Source: Aerococcus sp. 1KP-2016 (GTDB lineage: Bacteria > Bacillota > Bacilli > Lactobacillales > Aerococcaceae). From it: 34,684 bases of DNA. The notes beneath the pieces were generated by a model that saw only the letters and a list, made by a program, of their open reading frames with translations, was not told the DNA's origin and did not search any database. A program made the position numbers and the translations under genes. Shown here piece after piece: positions 1 to 7,527 of this stretch (position 1 is its first letter; each line of letters opens with the position of its first letter). The stretch is from positions 1 to 34,684 of the forward strand of contig NZ_NEEY01000017.1 in the NCBI RefSeq assembly GCF_002252085.1, read 5' to 3'.

Positions 1-171
1 TGAAACGTTGTTTTTTTTTAAAATAATGAACGTTCAGCCCCTTGTGTGGCGCAAAATTTCTCATTTTTGAAACCAAAACCTTCTGAAGTTTTCATTTTGG
101 GGTTATTTAACGATGTATATATACAATCCTAAACAAGCCGGACAAAAAGATGATTTTTTTTTCTAGTCTCA

Positions 172-221
172 CTTAAAATAAAAAGAAACTCAAATCCATA
201 TAAAATGAATTCAAGTTTCTT
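172..221 (-). terminator. Second terminator-like hairpin downstream of rpmF
   Basis: AAGAAACT (183-190) pairs with AGTTTCTT (214-221) around a 23-nt loop. On the minus strand the stem is followed by CTTTTTATTTT. It lies beyond the first rpmF terminator and could be a back-up for the same transcript. Confidence 0.45.
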
Positions 222-262
222 GCTTAAATTAAGCTATCCTCATTAAGTGTCGAAGAGCACAC

Positions 263-296
263 AAAAGGCGCTAACCACAACAGTTAGCGCCCTTTT
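263..296. terminator. Rho-independent terminator of yceD-rpmF
   Basis: GGCGCTAAC (267-275) and GTTAGCGCC (283-291) form a perfect 9-bp GC-rich stem with a 7-nt loop. T runs follow in both directions (TTTT on each side), so it can act bidirectionally. It lies about 75 nt past the rpmF stop. Confidence 0.8.
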
Positions 297-368
297 AATT
301 ATATATAATCAAATTTATTGATTTTGTATGACCTAAGTCATACGAGTAATATGCTTGCGCTAAATAAA

Positions 369-554
369 TTATTCAGCGGCTGCGTCAGTCATTACATCTT
401 TACCGTCGTAGAAACCACAGTTAGCACATACATGGTGAGATTTACGTAATTCACCACAGTTAGGGCATGCGTTCATTCCAGGTACTTCCAACTTGTAATG
501 TGTACGGCGTTTATGTTTTCTTTGTTTTGAAGTTTTACGTTTTGGTACTGCCAT
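369..554 (-). CDS. rpmF: 50S ribosomal protein L32
   Basis: Large-subunit ribosomal protein bL32, 61 residues, the usual size. It begins [10 protein letters not shown] and has a basic N-terminal tail. It has the zinc-type signature C30-x2-C33 and C43-x2-C46, so this is the four-cysteine zinc-binding paralogue type and not the cysteine-free form. There are two tandem ATG codons; I chose the second (552-554) because the AGGAGG site is then 7 nt away instead of 4, and because L32 proteins normally start MAVPK. It follows yceD by 26 nt in a conserved pair and is probably transcribed from the promoter at 1168-1196. Confidence 0.96.
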   Translation of the reverse strand: MAVPKRKTSKQRKHKRRTHYKLEVPGMNACPNCGELRKSHHVCANCGFYDGKDVMTDAAAE

Positions 555-580
555 CATTACACCTCCTAATTAATTATCAA

Positions 581-1138
581 TTATGCTTCATCCGACGATT
601 CTGAATCTTTGAATAAGTCTTGTAGCTTGGCAAATTCAGGGTTAACTACTTCCTCAACTTCGCGCTCTGCTTCAAAATCAGATTCACTTACAACTCGCCA
701 GTCATTCCCTTCAGGAAACTCATCTGCTGCTATCTCCGCTTCAGTTAATATCTGAAGTGGCATATTCAGAAGAATGTGATCACGAATCGATTCTTTCAAA
801 TCAACTGTGAAACTATCCATAAATAGTTGGGTCACATGATCTTCATCAACAATATCTGAATTCCAACCGTCTTCAATAAAACGTTCAGAAACTGGTAATT
901 GCATATCCAGCACTACCGGCTCAAGAGACCGTGTAGATGGCATCGTCATTTTTAGTGCTAATCGTAATTGTGTCAATACTGTGTGTTCTTCGTAGAGAAC
1001 CATACCTTCGACTGAAACAGGTGACATGTCAATCAACTCAGGAATTACTGCCTTCATTTCTTCTTTCATATCAACTGATTCGTTAATCATCATTGGTTGG
1101 GATGCGATTTGACGCAACTCTTGGATAGACCATTTCAT
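581..1138 (-). CDS. yceD: YceD/DUF177 family protein
   Basis: A 185-residue acidic member of the YceD (DUF177) family, which nearly always sits directly upstream of rpmF and has been linked to 23S rRNA or ribosome maturation. The C-terminal half is rich in Glu and Asp. An upstream ATG in frame at 1162 is rejected because it lies only about 6 nt past the -10 box of the promoter. The ATG at 1138 has AGGTGG nearby and gives the expected start MKWSIQELRQ. It forms an operon with rpmF. The exact molecular role is not visible in the sequence. Confidence 0.9.
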   Translation of the reverse strand: MKWSIQELRQIASQPMMINESVDMKEEMKAVIPELIDMSPVSVEGMVLYEEHTVLTQLRLALKMTMPSTRSLEPVVLDMQLPVSERFIEDGWNSDIVDEDHVTQLFMDSFTVDLKESIRDHILLNMPLQILTEAEIAADEFPEGNDWRVVSESDFEAEREVEEVVNPEFAKLQDLFKDSESSDEA

Positions 1139-1167
1139 TATTGACCACCTAATAAGCAACAAGAAAA

Positions 1168-1196
1168 ATTATACCTAGTTTAAACTTATTTGTCAA
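1168..1196 (-). promoter_or_regulatory. Consensus sigma-A promoter of yceD-rpmF
   Basis: On the minus strand TTGACA (1191-1196) is followed by a 17-bp spacer and TATAAT (1168-1173), a perfect match to both hexamers. Transcription should start about 20 nt before the chosen yceD start codon. Confidence 0.9.
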
Positions 1197-1346
1197 CGTT
1201 TTTTCCTTGACAAGCTAATTTTTTAAACAGAATACGAATTCCGTCTCTAAACTGCGGATGAAATGCACTTTCACCATACTACTAGCTTGAGACTAAAAAG
1301 TAAACAAATTTCTCTTGTGCTCCCTTTCGATTTTATTTTTTGTATT

Positions 1347-2615
1347 TTACTTGAAAATTGGCGGGTGATTAAAATTCTGACTTGGCAATTGTGGTGCAAG
1401 CAATTCATATATCCGATCCGCTTGAATCCACATCGGCCACATTCGCTCTACCAATTGGTCCACCCGACTAACCAGTTGCCAGCGATTTGATTCGTGGCTC
1501 AACTTTTCCTTCATCAACTTCAGGTAACCGCGCCCCACAGCATTCGCTGCAAGGAGCATAAGTGGCTGCGGCCGTTCAGGAGCCAACATCACTTGCATCT
1601 CAGCATCAAGGACGTTTAACACAGTCATTAAAGCCGTACGTTGAACCCGATTACGCGACCAGTTCCTGTTTCTAACATTATCTACAAAATCTTCAAAAGA
1701 CACAACCCGACTAATTGCATCCTGCATGCGATGTTCCATTCCACCAGACATCTGGTAAATCCCCGCAAGTTCCTTAGGTGAAGCACTCATCAGTCTGTAT
1801 TTGAGAAAAGGATACAACTGATCCCAGCCAACCACCGCTTGATGTGCACTAGCCTTTACCAAGGTAGCCACCATTTCTTCAGGAACTACTGCGGCCAGTT
1901 TGACTGGGAAATCCTCGGACAGAACATCACTCGTTTGAATCATACGACGAATCGCAGAACCCGATGTAAATCGGTGCGATTGCTCGGTTAGACTGGATTC
2001 GTCAATACTTTCTAAACGATGATTATCACCAATCCTGTCAACCGGCACTAACTGCATAGGCTTGTCCAATTGGGCATTGGCCTTTGCATAGGCAAAGGCT
2101 AGAAGTGTGTTGGCGTTATCTTGGAAATGTATGTTTAGATGACTGATTGCATCATTTTGGGCCATCAAGAGCTTGATGGCTGCTATCCTTTTTTCCGCAA
2201 AAGACATGTTGTCATTTGCGTCCACAATTGTGTTTGCATCGGTTACGGCTTCTGGGTGGTCATGCATCCATTGGGCTAACTGCTCATAATCCTTAAAATG
2301 CGGGTCTTCCACCCCAAAGGATACAAAGTCACACCCCATGGCACTCAAGGCTTGAATACCACCGCTAGCGAAGATATCAGCCGGCTGTGTGGCATACCAA
2401 AAAGGTAGTTCGACGACTAGGTCACAACCGTTGTCCAGTGCCACTTGCGCCCTATCCCATTTGGAAATCAAGGCTGGTTCGCCTCGTTGGACATAGTTAC
2501 CCGACATTATGCCGATGACTATATCCGCGCCACTCTTGACCCGTGCTTGCTGCAGTTGATAGGCATGGCCGTGATGAAATGGATGCCATTCAGCTATGAT
2601 GCCAACTGCTTGCAT
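1347..2615 (-). CDS. tmcAL: tRNA(Met) cytidine acetate ligase (YlbM)
   Basis: A 422-residue nucleotidyltransferase-fold protein of the YlbM/TmcAL family. The family activates acetate with ATP and transfers it to C34 of elongator tRNA(Met), making N4-acetylcytidine. The family signature is at the N-terminus: GIIAEWHPFHHGH, with HHGH at residues 14-17 as the adenylate-handling motif. The ATG at 2613-2615 has AAAAAGGGGG upstream. It lies 27 nt after the restored end of the methyltransferase gene and before yceD-rpmF, matching the ylbM-ylbN-rpmF order in Bacillus. The length is close to the family norm and no damage is visible. Confidence 0.92.
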   Translation of the reverse strand: MQAVGIIAEWHPFHHGHAYQLQQARVKSGADIVIGIMSGNYVQRGEPALISKWDRAQVALDNGCDLVVELPFWYATQPADIFASGGIQALSAMGCDFVSFGVEDPHFKDYEQLAQWMHDHPEAVTDANTIVDANDNMSFAEKRIAAIKLLMAQNDAISHLNIHFQDNANTLLAFAYAKANAQLDKPMQLVPVDRIGDNHRLESIDESSLTEQSHRFTSGSAIRRMIQTSDVLSEDFPVKLAAVVPEEMVATLVKASAHQAVVGWDQLYPFLKYRLMSASPKELAGIYQMSGGMEHRMQDAISRVVSFEDFVDNVRNRNWSRNRVQRTALMTVLNVLDAEMQVMLAPERPQPLMLLAANAVGRGYLKLMKEKLSHESNRWQLVSRVDQLVERMWPMWIQADRIYELLAPQLPSQNFNHPPIFK

Positions 2616-2642
2616 GCGCGTTCCCCCTTTTTGCCTAATGCC

Positions 2643-3409
2643 TTATTTCTCTGCTGCGAAGAAGATTCGTTTAGATGTTGCCTCTGGTGCATCTTGCGTG
2701 AAATCAGCTGTGACACGGATGTTTTTGAAACCAATTTTTGTCAAAATAGCTTGATAGCTTCAATCGGCAAGGTGCGTTCATAGTGTAATTCTTCATAGCG
2801 TTGGTATTGGTCGTCGTCTTCATTTTGCATGAAGACATTAATCGTATGATCAATCGTGTTTTCCCCACGGAACTGGTTAGAGGTCCATGTGAAAACGGCG
2901 TCGTCCCACTCCACTACTAGGGAGGTTTCTGGGTAAACTTCGTTCATTTGATATTCAGAATGAACATCAAACATGAAGACCCCACCCTTTTGTAATTGAT
3001 CGTAAACATGACGGAATGTGGCTTCAACGGCTTCTTCGCCATCTAGATAACAAAATGTATCGCAGAAACATGAAATCACGGCTGCTTGTTTATCTAATTG
3101 AAATGAAGTCATATCATCCACCCAGAAATCAATGTCTAAGTCCGCATCTGCAGCATTGACTTGGGCAGCTGCCACCATCTTTTCTGATAAATCTAAGCCT
3201 CGCATTTTGTAACCGGCTTGGGTCATTAAGACCGCAAATTGGCCACCGCCTGCACCTAAATCTAACCAAAAATCATCTTCCTCCAAGAATTTATCATAGG
3301 TTTGGATGCTTGTTGTGGCATAGGTAAACCATGATAAATAAAGGCTTTCGTCAAATAGGACCTCGTAAACATCCGCAAACACGTCGTATTGTTGGTTATT
3401 TTCGCCCAT
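2643..3409 (-). pseudogene. Class I SAM-dependent methyltransferase (YqeM-like), frameshifted near the 3' end
   Basis: The N-terminal 222 residues read intact from ATG 3409 and contain SAM motif I, LDLGAGGGQFAVL, and the post-I acidic strand. The frame then meets TGA at 2741-2743. In the next frame the sequence continues without a break as ILTKIGFKNIRVTADF and on to FFAAEK and TAA at 2643, which is a typical methyltransferase C-terminus. Restoring one G (AAGGCTATT where AAGCTATT is read, near 2750) rejoins the frames. The gene follows rsfS by 13 nt, as yqeM follows yqeL in Bacillus. The substrate is unknown. Either it makes a product lacking the last strands, or the lost base is a sequencing error. 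Confidence 0.8.
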
Positions 3410-3422
3410 TATCGCGTCCTTA

Positions 3423-3782
3423 CTAGCTTAACCAAGCTTCAACGTTGACCATTGGTGCTTCAGCCCACATTTTTTCTAAGTTATAGAAACCACGTTCTTC
3501 AGCGGTAAATACGTGAATAATCACGTCAAATGCATCGATCAAGATCCAACGGTTGCCGTCTTTCCCTTCGATACCTTTAACTGAGAAGCCTGCTTCTTCA
3601 ATTGCGTCTTCCACTGCATCAACGATAGCTTTCACTTGGCGGTCATTACGTCCACTCATCATTACAAAGTAGTCAGCTACCGGTGTAACGTTTGCAACAT
3701 CCAATGCCACGATATCTTGTGCTAAACGGTCGTCTGCTCCTCTTACAATTGCTTCTAATAATACTTCACTTTTCTTCGTCAT
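3423..3782 (-). CDS. rsfS: Ribosome silencing factor RsfS
   Basis: A 119-residue protein of the RsfS/Iojap family. It binds L14 on the 50S subunit and blocks subunit joining when nutrients are low. The family block DYFVMMSGRNDRQVKAI is clear in the middle and the typical W-x-L-I-D strand (RWILIDAFDVIIHVF) follows. Length and start MTKKSEVLLEAI are normal, with AAAGGAG just upstream of ATG 3782. It belongs to the yqeG-yqeM operon, but here a roughly 300-bp palindrome-rich insert separates it from yqeK, which normally abuts it. Confidence 0.95.
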   Translation of the reverse strand: MTKKSEVLLEAIVRGADDRLAQDIVALDVANVTPVADYFVMMSGRNDRQVKAIVDAVEDAIEEAGFSVKGIEGKDGNRWILIDAFDVIIHVFTAEERGFYNLEKMWAEAPMVNVEAWLS

Positions 3783-4083
3783 ATGTGCTCCTTTTATTTC
3801 AGAATGAAATGTTGTTCAAATGGTTTAAATGCCAGCTTTTCTGGCTAACAATTTTGTCACTGGTTTAACTTATTTGGTTCAAATAAGTCATATTTTAAGC
3901 GTTTTTGTAACTTATTTACTGAAATAAGTTACTTCGCAAGGCTTTTAGTGATTTATTCAATCAAATAAGTCACACGCTGCCTCATTCAGTCACCTATTCA
4001 TGTAGATAAGTTAGGATGGGCACATTTTTGTAACCTATTTTTTAAAATAAGTCAGTCGCCTGCCCCCGACTATATCCTATCAA
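3783..4083. repeat. Array of phased palindromes between yqeK and rsfS
   Basis: No gene is present in this 301-bp gap. From 3831 to 4055 six hairpin-forming palindromes lie with centres at 3838, 3878, 3919.5, 3960.5, 4001.5 and 4042.5, a period of 40-41.5 bp. The best copy is GTAACTTATTT (3907-3917) against AAATAAGTTAC (3922-3932), a perfect 11-bp stem. The other four of the last five are variants of the same core. The first (GCCAG/CTGGC) differs in sequence but keeps the spacing. The 15-18 bp between cores share only a loose pattern. It looks like a decayed 41-bp tandem repeat with a palindromic core. The function is unknown. Confidence 0.8.
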
Positions 4084-4689
4084 TTATTTATTTCGTTTGG
4101 CTGTCCAATCGTTATAAATATTGATTGTTTCTGGGTAAACGATGCGTCCACTATCTACTAAATGGATGATTGATTGTTTCATCTTGTAATCCACCGCATC
4201 GTCTAAGTTATTTTTGGCTAATTCGCGTGCTTTCTCTACACCCTTAAAGTTACGTCCAGGTTCAATATAATCTGCCACGAATAAGATTTTTTGATCTAGG
4301 GTCATATCATAACCACCGATTGTATGGTTCCAAACGGCTTTGAGAATATCCTCATCAGTTACACCAAAATCACGGTTGGCAATCATGGCTGCTAAGGGGC
4401 CGTGCCAAATTGCAGAGCCATAGTCGACCCAGCGATGATCGTAGCCTGGATAATCTTTAAACAAGCTGAGATGTTTCACACTATCTTCTTTGGCAAAATC
4501 GTGTAATAAAGCAGCAATACTAGCTTTTTCCACGTCTGCACCTGGCAGATTTTTCGCCATTTTCACAGCGGTCTCTTCAACACGCAATACATGCTTAAAG
4601 CGTTTGTCTGCCAATCGTGCTTGCAATTGTTTTAATAGTTCATCACGTGTAATGTGAATTAAATTTGGATTGAATTCCTTAGCTTTCAT
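4084..4689 (-). CDS. yqeK: HD-domain phosphohydrolase YqeK (bis(5'-nucleosyl)-tetraphosphatase)
   Basis: A 201-residue HD-superfamily hydrolase. YqeK proteins cleave symmetrical Ap4A to two ADP. Metal-binding elements visible in order are FKHVLRVEE, the HD pair in ALLHDFAKED, WHGPLA, and WNHTIGG followed by FVADYIEPGR. The start is the ATG at 4687-4689 (MKAKEFNPN), which overlaps the nadD stop by 11 nt and so is translationally coupled; a longer in-frame reading back to 4770 lies wholly inside nadD and is rejected. In Firmicutes yqeK is followed directly by rsfS; here the palindrome array intervenes. Confidence 0.93.
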   Translation of the reverse strand: MKAKEFNPNLIHITRDELLKQLQARLADKRFKHVLRVEETAVKMAKNLPGADVEKASIAALLHDFAKEDSVKHLSLFKDYPGYDHRWVDYGSAIWHGPLAAMIANRDFGVTDEDILKAVWNHTIGGYDMTLDQKILFVADYIEPGRNFKGVEKARELAKNNLDDAVDYKMKQSIIHLVDSGRIVYPETINIYNDWTAKRNK

Positions 4690-5341
4690 GCTGTAAATAA
4701 AGTCCCTTCTCCTTGATGTAATCATTGACTGCTTGCGGTACGAGATAGCGGATAGAATCGCCATTTGCAATTGCCTTTCGAATGGCAGTTGATGAGGCGG
4801 TCATCCCTTCAGCATCTACAAAAATAAGCGGATAATCTGATTCGGCTTTATAACCTTCTCGACCGACGCCAACAAAGTGAACCAATTTAATCAGTTCATC
4901 AATGCGGTGCCATTGAGGTAGATTCTCAATCATATCTGCCCCAATGATAAAGTAAAATTCATTATTGGGATACAAAGCCTTCAAAATCTCCATTGTCTCT
5001 ACCGTATAAGATTTCCCCTCACGTTGGAGTTCAATATCTTCTAGTCTGAAATGTGGGTTGTCTGCAATAGCCAATTCAATCATGTCTACGCGGTAGGCAT
5101 CATCGATTGTATCCTTCGTATGTGCATGTGGTGGTTTTTTATTCGGCATTAACCAAATTTCATCTAATTTCAATTTATCAAAGACTTGCTCAGCCATTAA
5201 CAGATGTCCATTATGTATCGGATTAAAAGTGCCTCCTAGAATACCTATCCGTTGATGCGGATGGTCGGCAAAAGCAAGTTGTGTTTCTGGGTCATTGACC
5301 AAGAATACATGTTCTTGGTTTAAAAACTGTACTTTTCCCAC
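4679..5341 (-). CDS. nadD: Nicotinate-nucleotide adenylyltransferase
   Basis: NadD transfers AMP from ATP to nicotinate mononucleotide, the penultimate step of NAD synthesis. In this 220-residue protein the core begins GILGGTFNPIHNGH, with the nucleotidyltransferase HNGH motif, and ends with the ASSTAIR version of the ISSTxxR motif. About 30 residues precede the core, an extension common in lactic acid bacteria. The start codon is GTG (5339-5341) with AGGAGG about 6 nt upstream. It overlaps yqeK by 11 nt and is 16 nt downstream of yhbY. NadK, which phosphorylates the final NAD, is encoded at 28151. Confidence 0.95.
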   Translation of the reverse strand: MGKVQFLNQEHVFLVNDPETQLAFADHPHQRIGILGGTFNPIHNGHLLMAEQVFDKLKLDEIWLMPNKKPPHAHTKDTIDDAYRVDMIELAIADNPHFRLEDIELQREGKSYTVETMEILKALYPNNEFYFIIGADMIENLPQWHRIDELIKLVHFVGVGREGYKAESDYPLIFVDAEGMTASSTAIRKAIANGDSIRYLVPQAVNDYIKEKGLYLQHES

Positions 5342-5357
5342 AAAATGCCTCCTACCG

Positions 5358-5666
5358 TTACGCTAATGCTCTTACTTCAGTTGAAACTTTTTGATTCTTC
5401 GCTTCAGAAGACTGACGGTATAGGGTAATAACGCGACCAATTGTTTGCACCACAAATGCGTCAACAGCTTCAGCGATTGCTACTGCTGCTTCATCAGTTT
5501 CTTCGTCCGTATTTTGTAGTAAATGCACTTTGATCAATTCACGTTTTTCGAGTAATTCATCAATTTGCACCATAAATTCTTCAGATAAACCGTTCTTACC
5601 AATATTGGCAACAGGATTTAAATGATGCGCTTCTTTGCGTAGAAATTTCTTTTGTTTGTTATTCAA
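5358..5666 (-). CDS. yhbY: YhbY family RNA-binding protein
   Basis: A 102-residue CRS1-YhbY (CRM) domain protein that associates with pre-50S ribosomal particles. It shows the typical N-terminus FLRKEAHHLNPVANIGKNGL with the GKNGL loop, and IKVHLLQN. The start codon is TTG (5664-5666) with AAAGGAG upstream; no ATG gives a better start. It sits between yqeH and nadD, as in Bacillus, though aroE, found between yqeH and yhbY there, is absent. Confidence 0.92.
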   Translation of the reverse strand: MNNKQKKFLRKEAHHLNPVANIGKNGLSEEFMVQIDELLEKRELIKVHLLQNTDEETDEAAVAIAEAVDAFVVQTIGRVITLYRQSSEAKNQKVSTEVRALA

Positions 5667-5705
5667 GTTGAATAAACTCCTTTCACTTTCATGTCTCTCA
5701 AAAAA

Positions 5706-6833
5706 TTAGATTAATTTTTCTCTGGTAAAAATATCAATACCCTTCGGTACATATGCTGCTAGGCGAACTGGTGTGTTCACGGTAACCCAACCCAAACCTG
5801 GAAATACGACATCAGAAGGCTCTTTAATCGAAAGTTCTTTGCGGACTAATGGTGGAAAATCGCCAACATTTTCTGCATAAGGCGGTTGTAAAATACCACC
5901 TAAATGTTCTTGATAAAACTCATCCGACCCCTCTAATTTACGACGGTGAATCTTCACTTGGTTGGACATGTAAACAGTAAATGATGTGCGTTCGCCATCA
6001 ATAAAATCTAAACGCGCTAAACCACCAAAGAACAAGGTTTGTTCCGGGTTCAATTGGAAGGTCATAGGACGGATTTCTTTACTAGGTAATACTTCCACCA
6101 ACTCTTTGCCCTTCAATAATGAAGTCATTTGACCATCGTTCATGATACCTGGTGTATCAATCAAGTTCGCTGTATTACCTGCAGCATCATCGAATGGAAT
6201 TTCAATTAAATCAAGCGTCGTTCCTGGGAACTGACTTGTAGTAATCACGTCAGCTTGGATACCTGTTGCTTGTAAGATACGGTTGATAATCGATGATTTC
6301 CCAACATTGGCCATACCAATGACATAGACATCGCGGCCTTGGCGCATTTCATCTATTTTGGCTAGCAAAGCATCAATGTTCTCACGTTTCTTGGCTGAGG
6401 CAAGCATCACCTCATCCACATGAATACCGTTTTCTTTCAAGTATTTACGCAACCAATTTTCGATACGGTTGTGTTTAACAGCCTTAGGAATAGCATCCAT
6501 TTTGTTGGCTACCATCAAGATTTGATTGTTGCCGACGAAACGGTTTAAACCATTAATCAATGAACCCGCAACATCAAAGATATCAATCACGTTGACAATC
6601 AAAGCATCTTTATCCCCTAAGGTATTTAAGATTGCTAAGAATTCGTCAGCTGATGTAGATACTTTTTCTAGGGTGTTATAATGGCGCAATTTAAAACAAC
6701 GTTGACAGTATAGTAGCCCTGATTCAACGCCTTTTTCGTATGCGGATTTAGGTGTATAGCCTCGTTTATCAGGAAATTCTGTTTGGACTAAGGCACCACA
6801 ACCCACGCAATATAAGTTCTCTTCGTTAGACAA
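5706..6833 (-). CDS. yqeH: Ribosome biogenesis GTPase YqeH
   Basis: A circularly permuted GTPase required for 30S assembly. Features in order are an N-terminal zinc finger (CVGC at 9-12 and the later CQRC), then G4 (NKMD) ahead of G1 (GMANVGKSSI) and G3 (DTPG), which is the permuted order that defines the family, then a C-terminal RNA-binding region. The length of 375 residues is normal. The start codon is TTG (6831-6833) with GGAGG 7 nt upstream, and the gene overlaps the end of yqeG by 8 nt, so coupling is likely. Confidence 0.95.
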   Translation of the reverse strand: MSNEENLYCVGCGALVQTEFPDKRGYTPKSAYEKGVESGLLYCQRCFKLRHYNTLEKVSTSADEFLAILNTLGDKDALIVNVIDIFDVAGSLINGLNRFVGNNQILMVANKMDAIPKAVKHNRIENWLRKYLKENGIHVDEVMLASAKKRENIDALLAKIDEMRQGRDVYVIGMANVGKSSIINRILQATGIQADVITTSQFPGTTLDLIEIPFDDAAGNTANLIDTPGIMNDGQMTSLLKGKELVEVLPSKEIRPMTFQLNPEQTLFFGGLARLDFIDGERTSFTVYMSNQVKIHRRKLEGSDEFYQEHLGGILQPPYAENVGDFPPLVRKELSIKEPSDVVFPGLGWVTVNTPVRLAAYVPKGIDIFTREKLI

Positions 6834-7356
6834 TATTGTTCCTCCACTTCAATTCTGGATGTGCATTTTGCATTTTTTTAAATATTATTTTTTCAAGTCG
6901 TCGATTGAGTAAGGTCCAAACCATATCTGTTTCGACCAAAGGCATGACAAGGATACTACGGATACCAAAGCGATTACCACCGAAAACATCCGTCATCAGT
7001 TGATCACCGACAATGACTACCTCATCTGGTTGAACACCCAGTTTATCCAGGGCGCGTTTATAGCCCCGTCGTGAAGGTTTCTTCGCATCAGCTGTGTATA
7101 AGACCCCTAGCTGATTGGCAACCCGTGCCACACGTTTTTGGTTGTTATTTGAAAGGATGACGACAGGGATACCTGCTTCTTTCATCGTGGATAACCAAGC
7201 TCTTAACTCCGGTGTTCCATCAGGATTATTCCAAGCAATCAAGGTATTATCAAGGTCAGTAATGACACCCTTAATATTATGTTTCTTTAATTGTTCAGGG
7301 GTTAATTGATAGATACGTTCAATCATCCATGTCGGTGTAAAAAAGTCTTTTCTCAT
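6826..7356 (-). CDS. yqeG: YqeG family HAD-type phosphatase
   Basis: A 176-residue HAD-superfamily phosphatase, class IIIA. Motif I is DLDNTL, motif II is VILSNNN, the motif III lysine lies in KKPSRRGYKRAL, and motif IV is VGDQLMTDVFGGN. Related proteins act on phosphatidylglycerophosphate or unknown phosphoesters; the substrate here is not certain. The ATG at 7354-7356 (MRKDFFTPT) has GGGAGG 5 nt upstream, better than the longer in-frame start at 7413. It is the first gene of the operon that runs to tmcAL. Confidence 0.92.
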   Translation of the reverse strand: MRKDFFTPTWMIERIYQLTPEQLKKHNIKGVITDLDNTLIAWNNPDGTPELRAWLSTMKEAGIPVVILSNNNQKRVARVANQLGVLYTADAKKPSRRGYKRALDKLGVQPDEVVIVGDQLMTDVFGGNRFGIRSILVMPLVETDMVWTLLNRRLEKIIFKKMQNAHPELKWRNNIV

Positions 7357-7384
7357 GACGGCCTCCCATGTTTTATCATGATTA

Positions 7385-7393
7385 AGTATACCA
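7385..7393 (-). promoter_or_regulatory. Extended -10 promoter of the yqeG operon
   Basis: The minus strand reads TGGTATACT, an extended -10 element (TGN plus TATACT), about 28 nt before the yqeG ATG. The upstream TTGTGA is a poor -35 at 19-bp spacing, so the extension probably carries recognition. Confidence 0.5.
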
Positions 7394-7467
7394 CAAGACC
7401 CCGTCACATTCACAATACGGGCTAGCTAGCAAGCTTGTCCTAATGACCTCAACCATCATCCTAATCA

Positions 7468-7507
7468 ACAAAAAATGCTACGAACATATCGGGCTGATAT
7501 GCTCGTA
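7468..7507 (-). terminator. Terminator of hom-thrB
   Basis: Stem TACGAACATATC (7479-7490) pairs with GATATGCTCGTA (7496-7507), with one mismatch and a 5-nt loop. On the minus strand it is followed by GCATTTTTTG. It starts about 20 nt after the thrB stop. Confidence 0.8.
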
Positions 7508-7527
7508 ACATTATCAATCGTCTAAAA

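Larger units (their letters stand above)
1..368. other. Intergenic region at the window edge
   Basis: No credible gene is visible here. The stretch is AT-rich and holds a 10-bp palindrome TGAACGTTCA (27-36), an alternating palindrome TGTATATATACA (113-124) and two terminator-like hairpins described separately (172-221 and 263-296). The function of the first 170 bases is unknown. Confidence 0.6.

Noticed and set aside
1263-1490. Plus-strand open frame overlapping the 3' end of tmcAL
   Set aside because: It is mostly antisense to a well-recognised gene and has no ribosome site or family features.
3831-4055. Short regularly spaced palindromic repeats as a CRISPR array
   Set aside because: The repeats are degenerate, the gaps are only 15-18 bp and themselves loosely related, and there are no cas genes. 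CRISPR repeats would be near identical with spacers around 30 bp.
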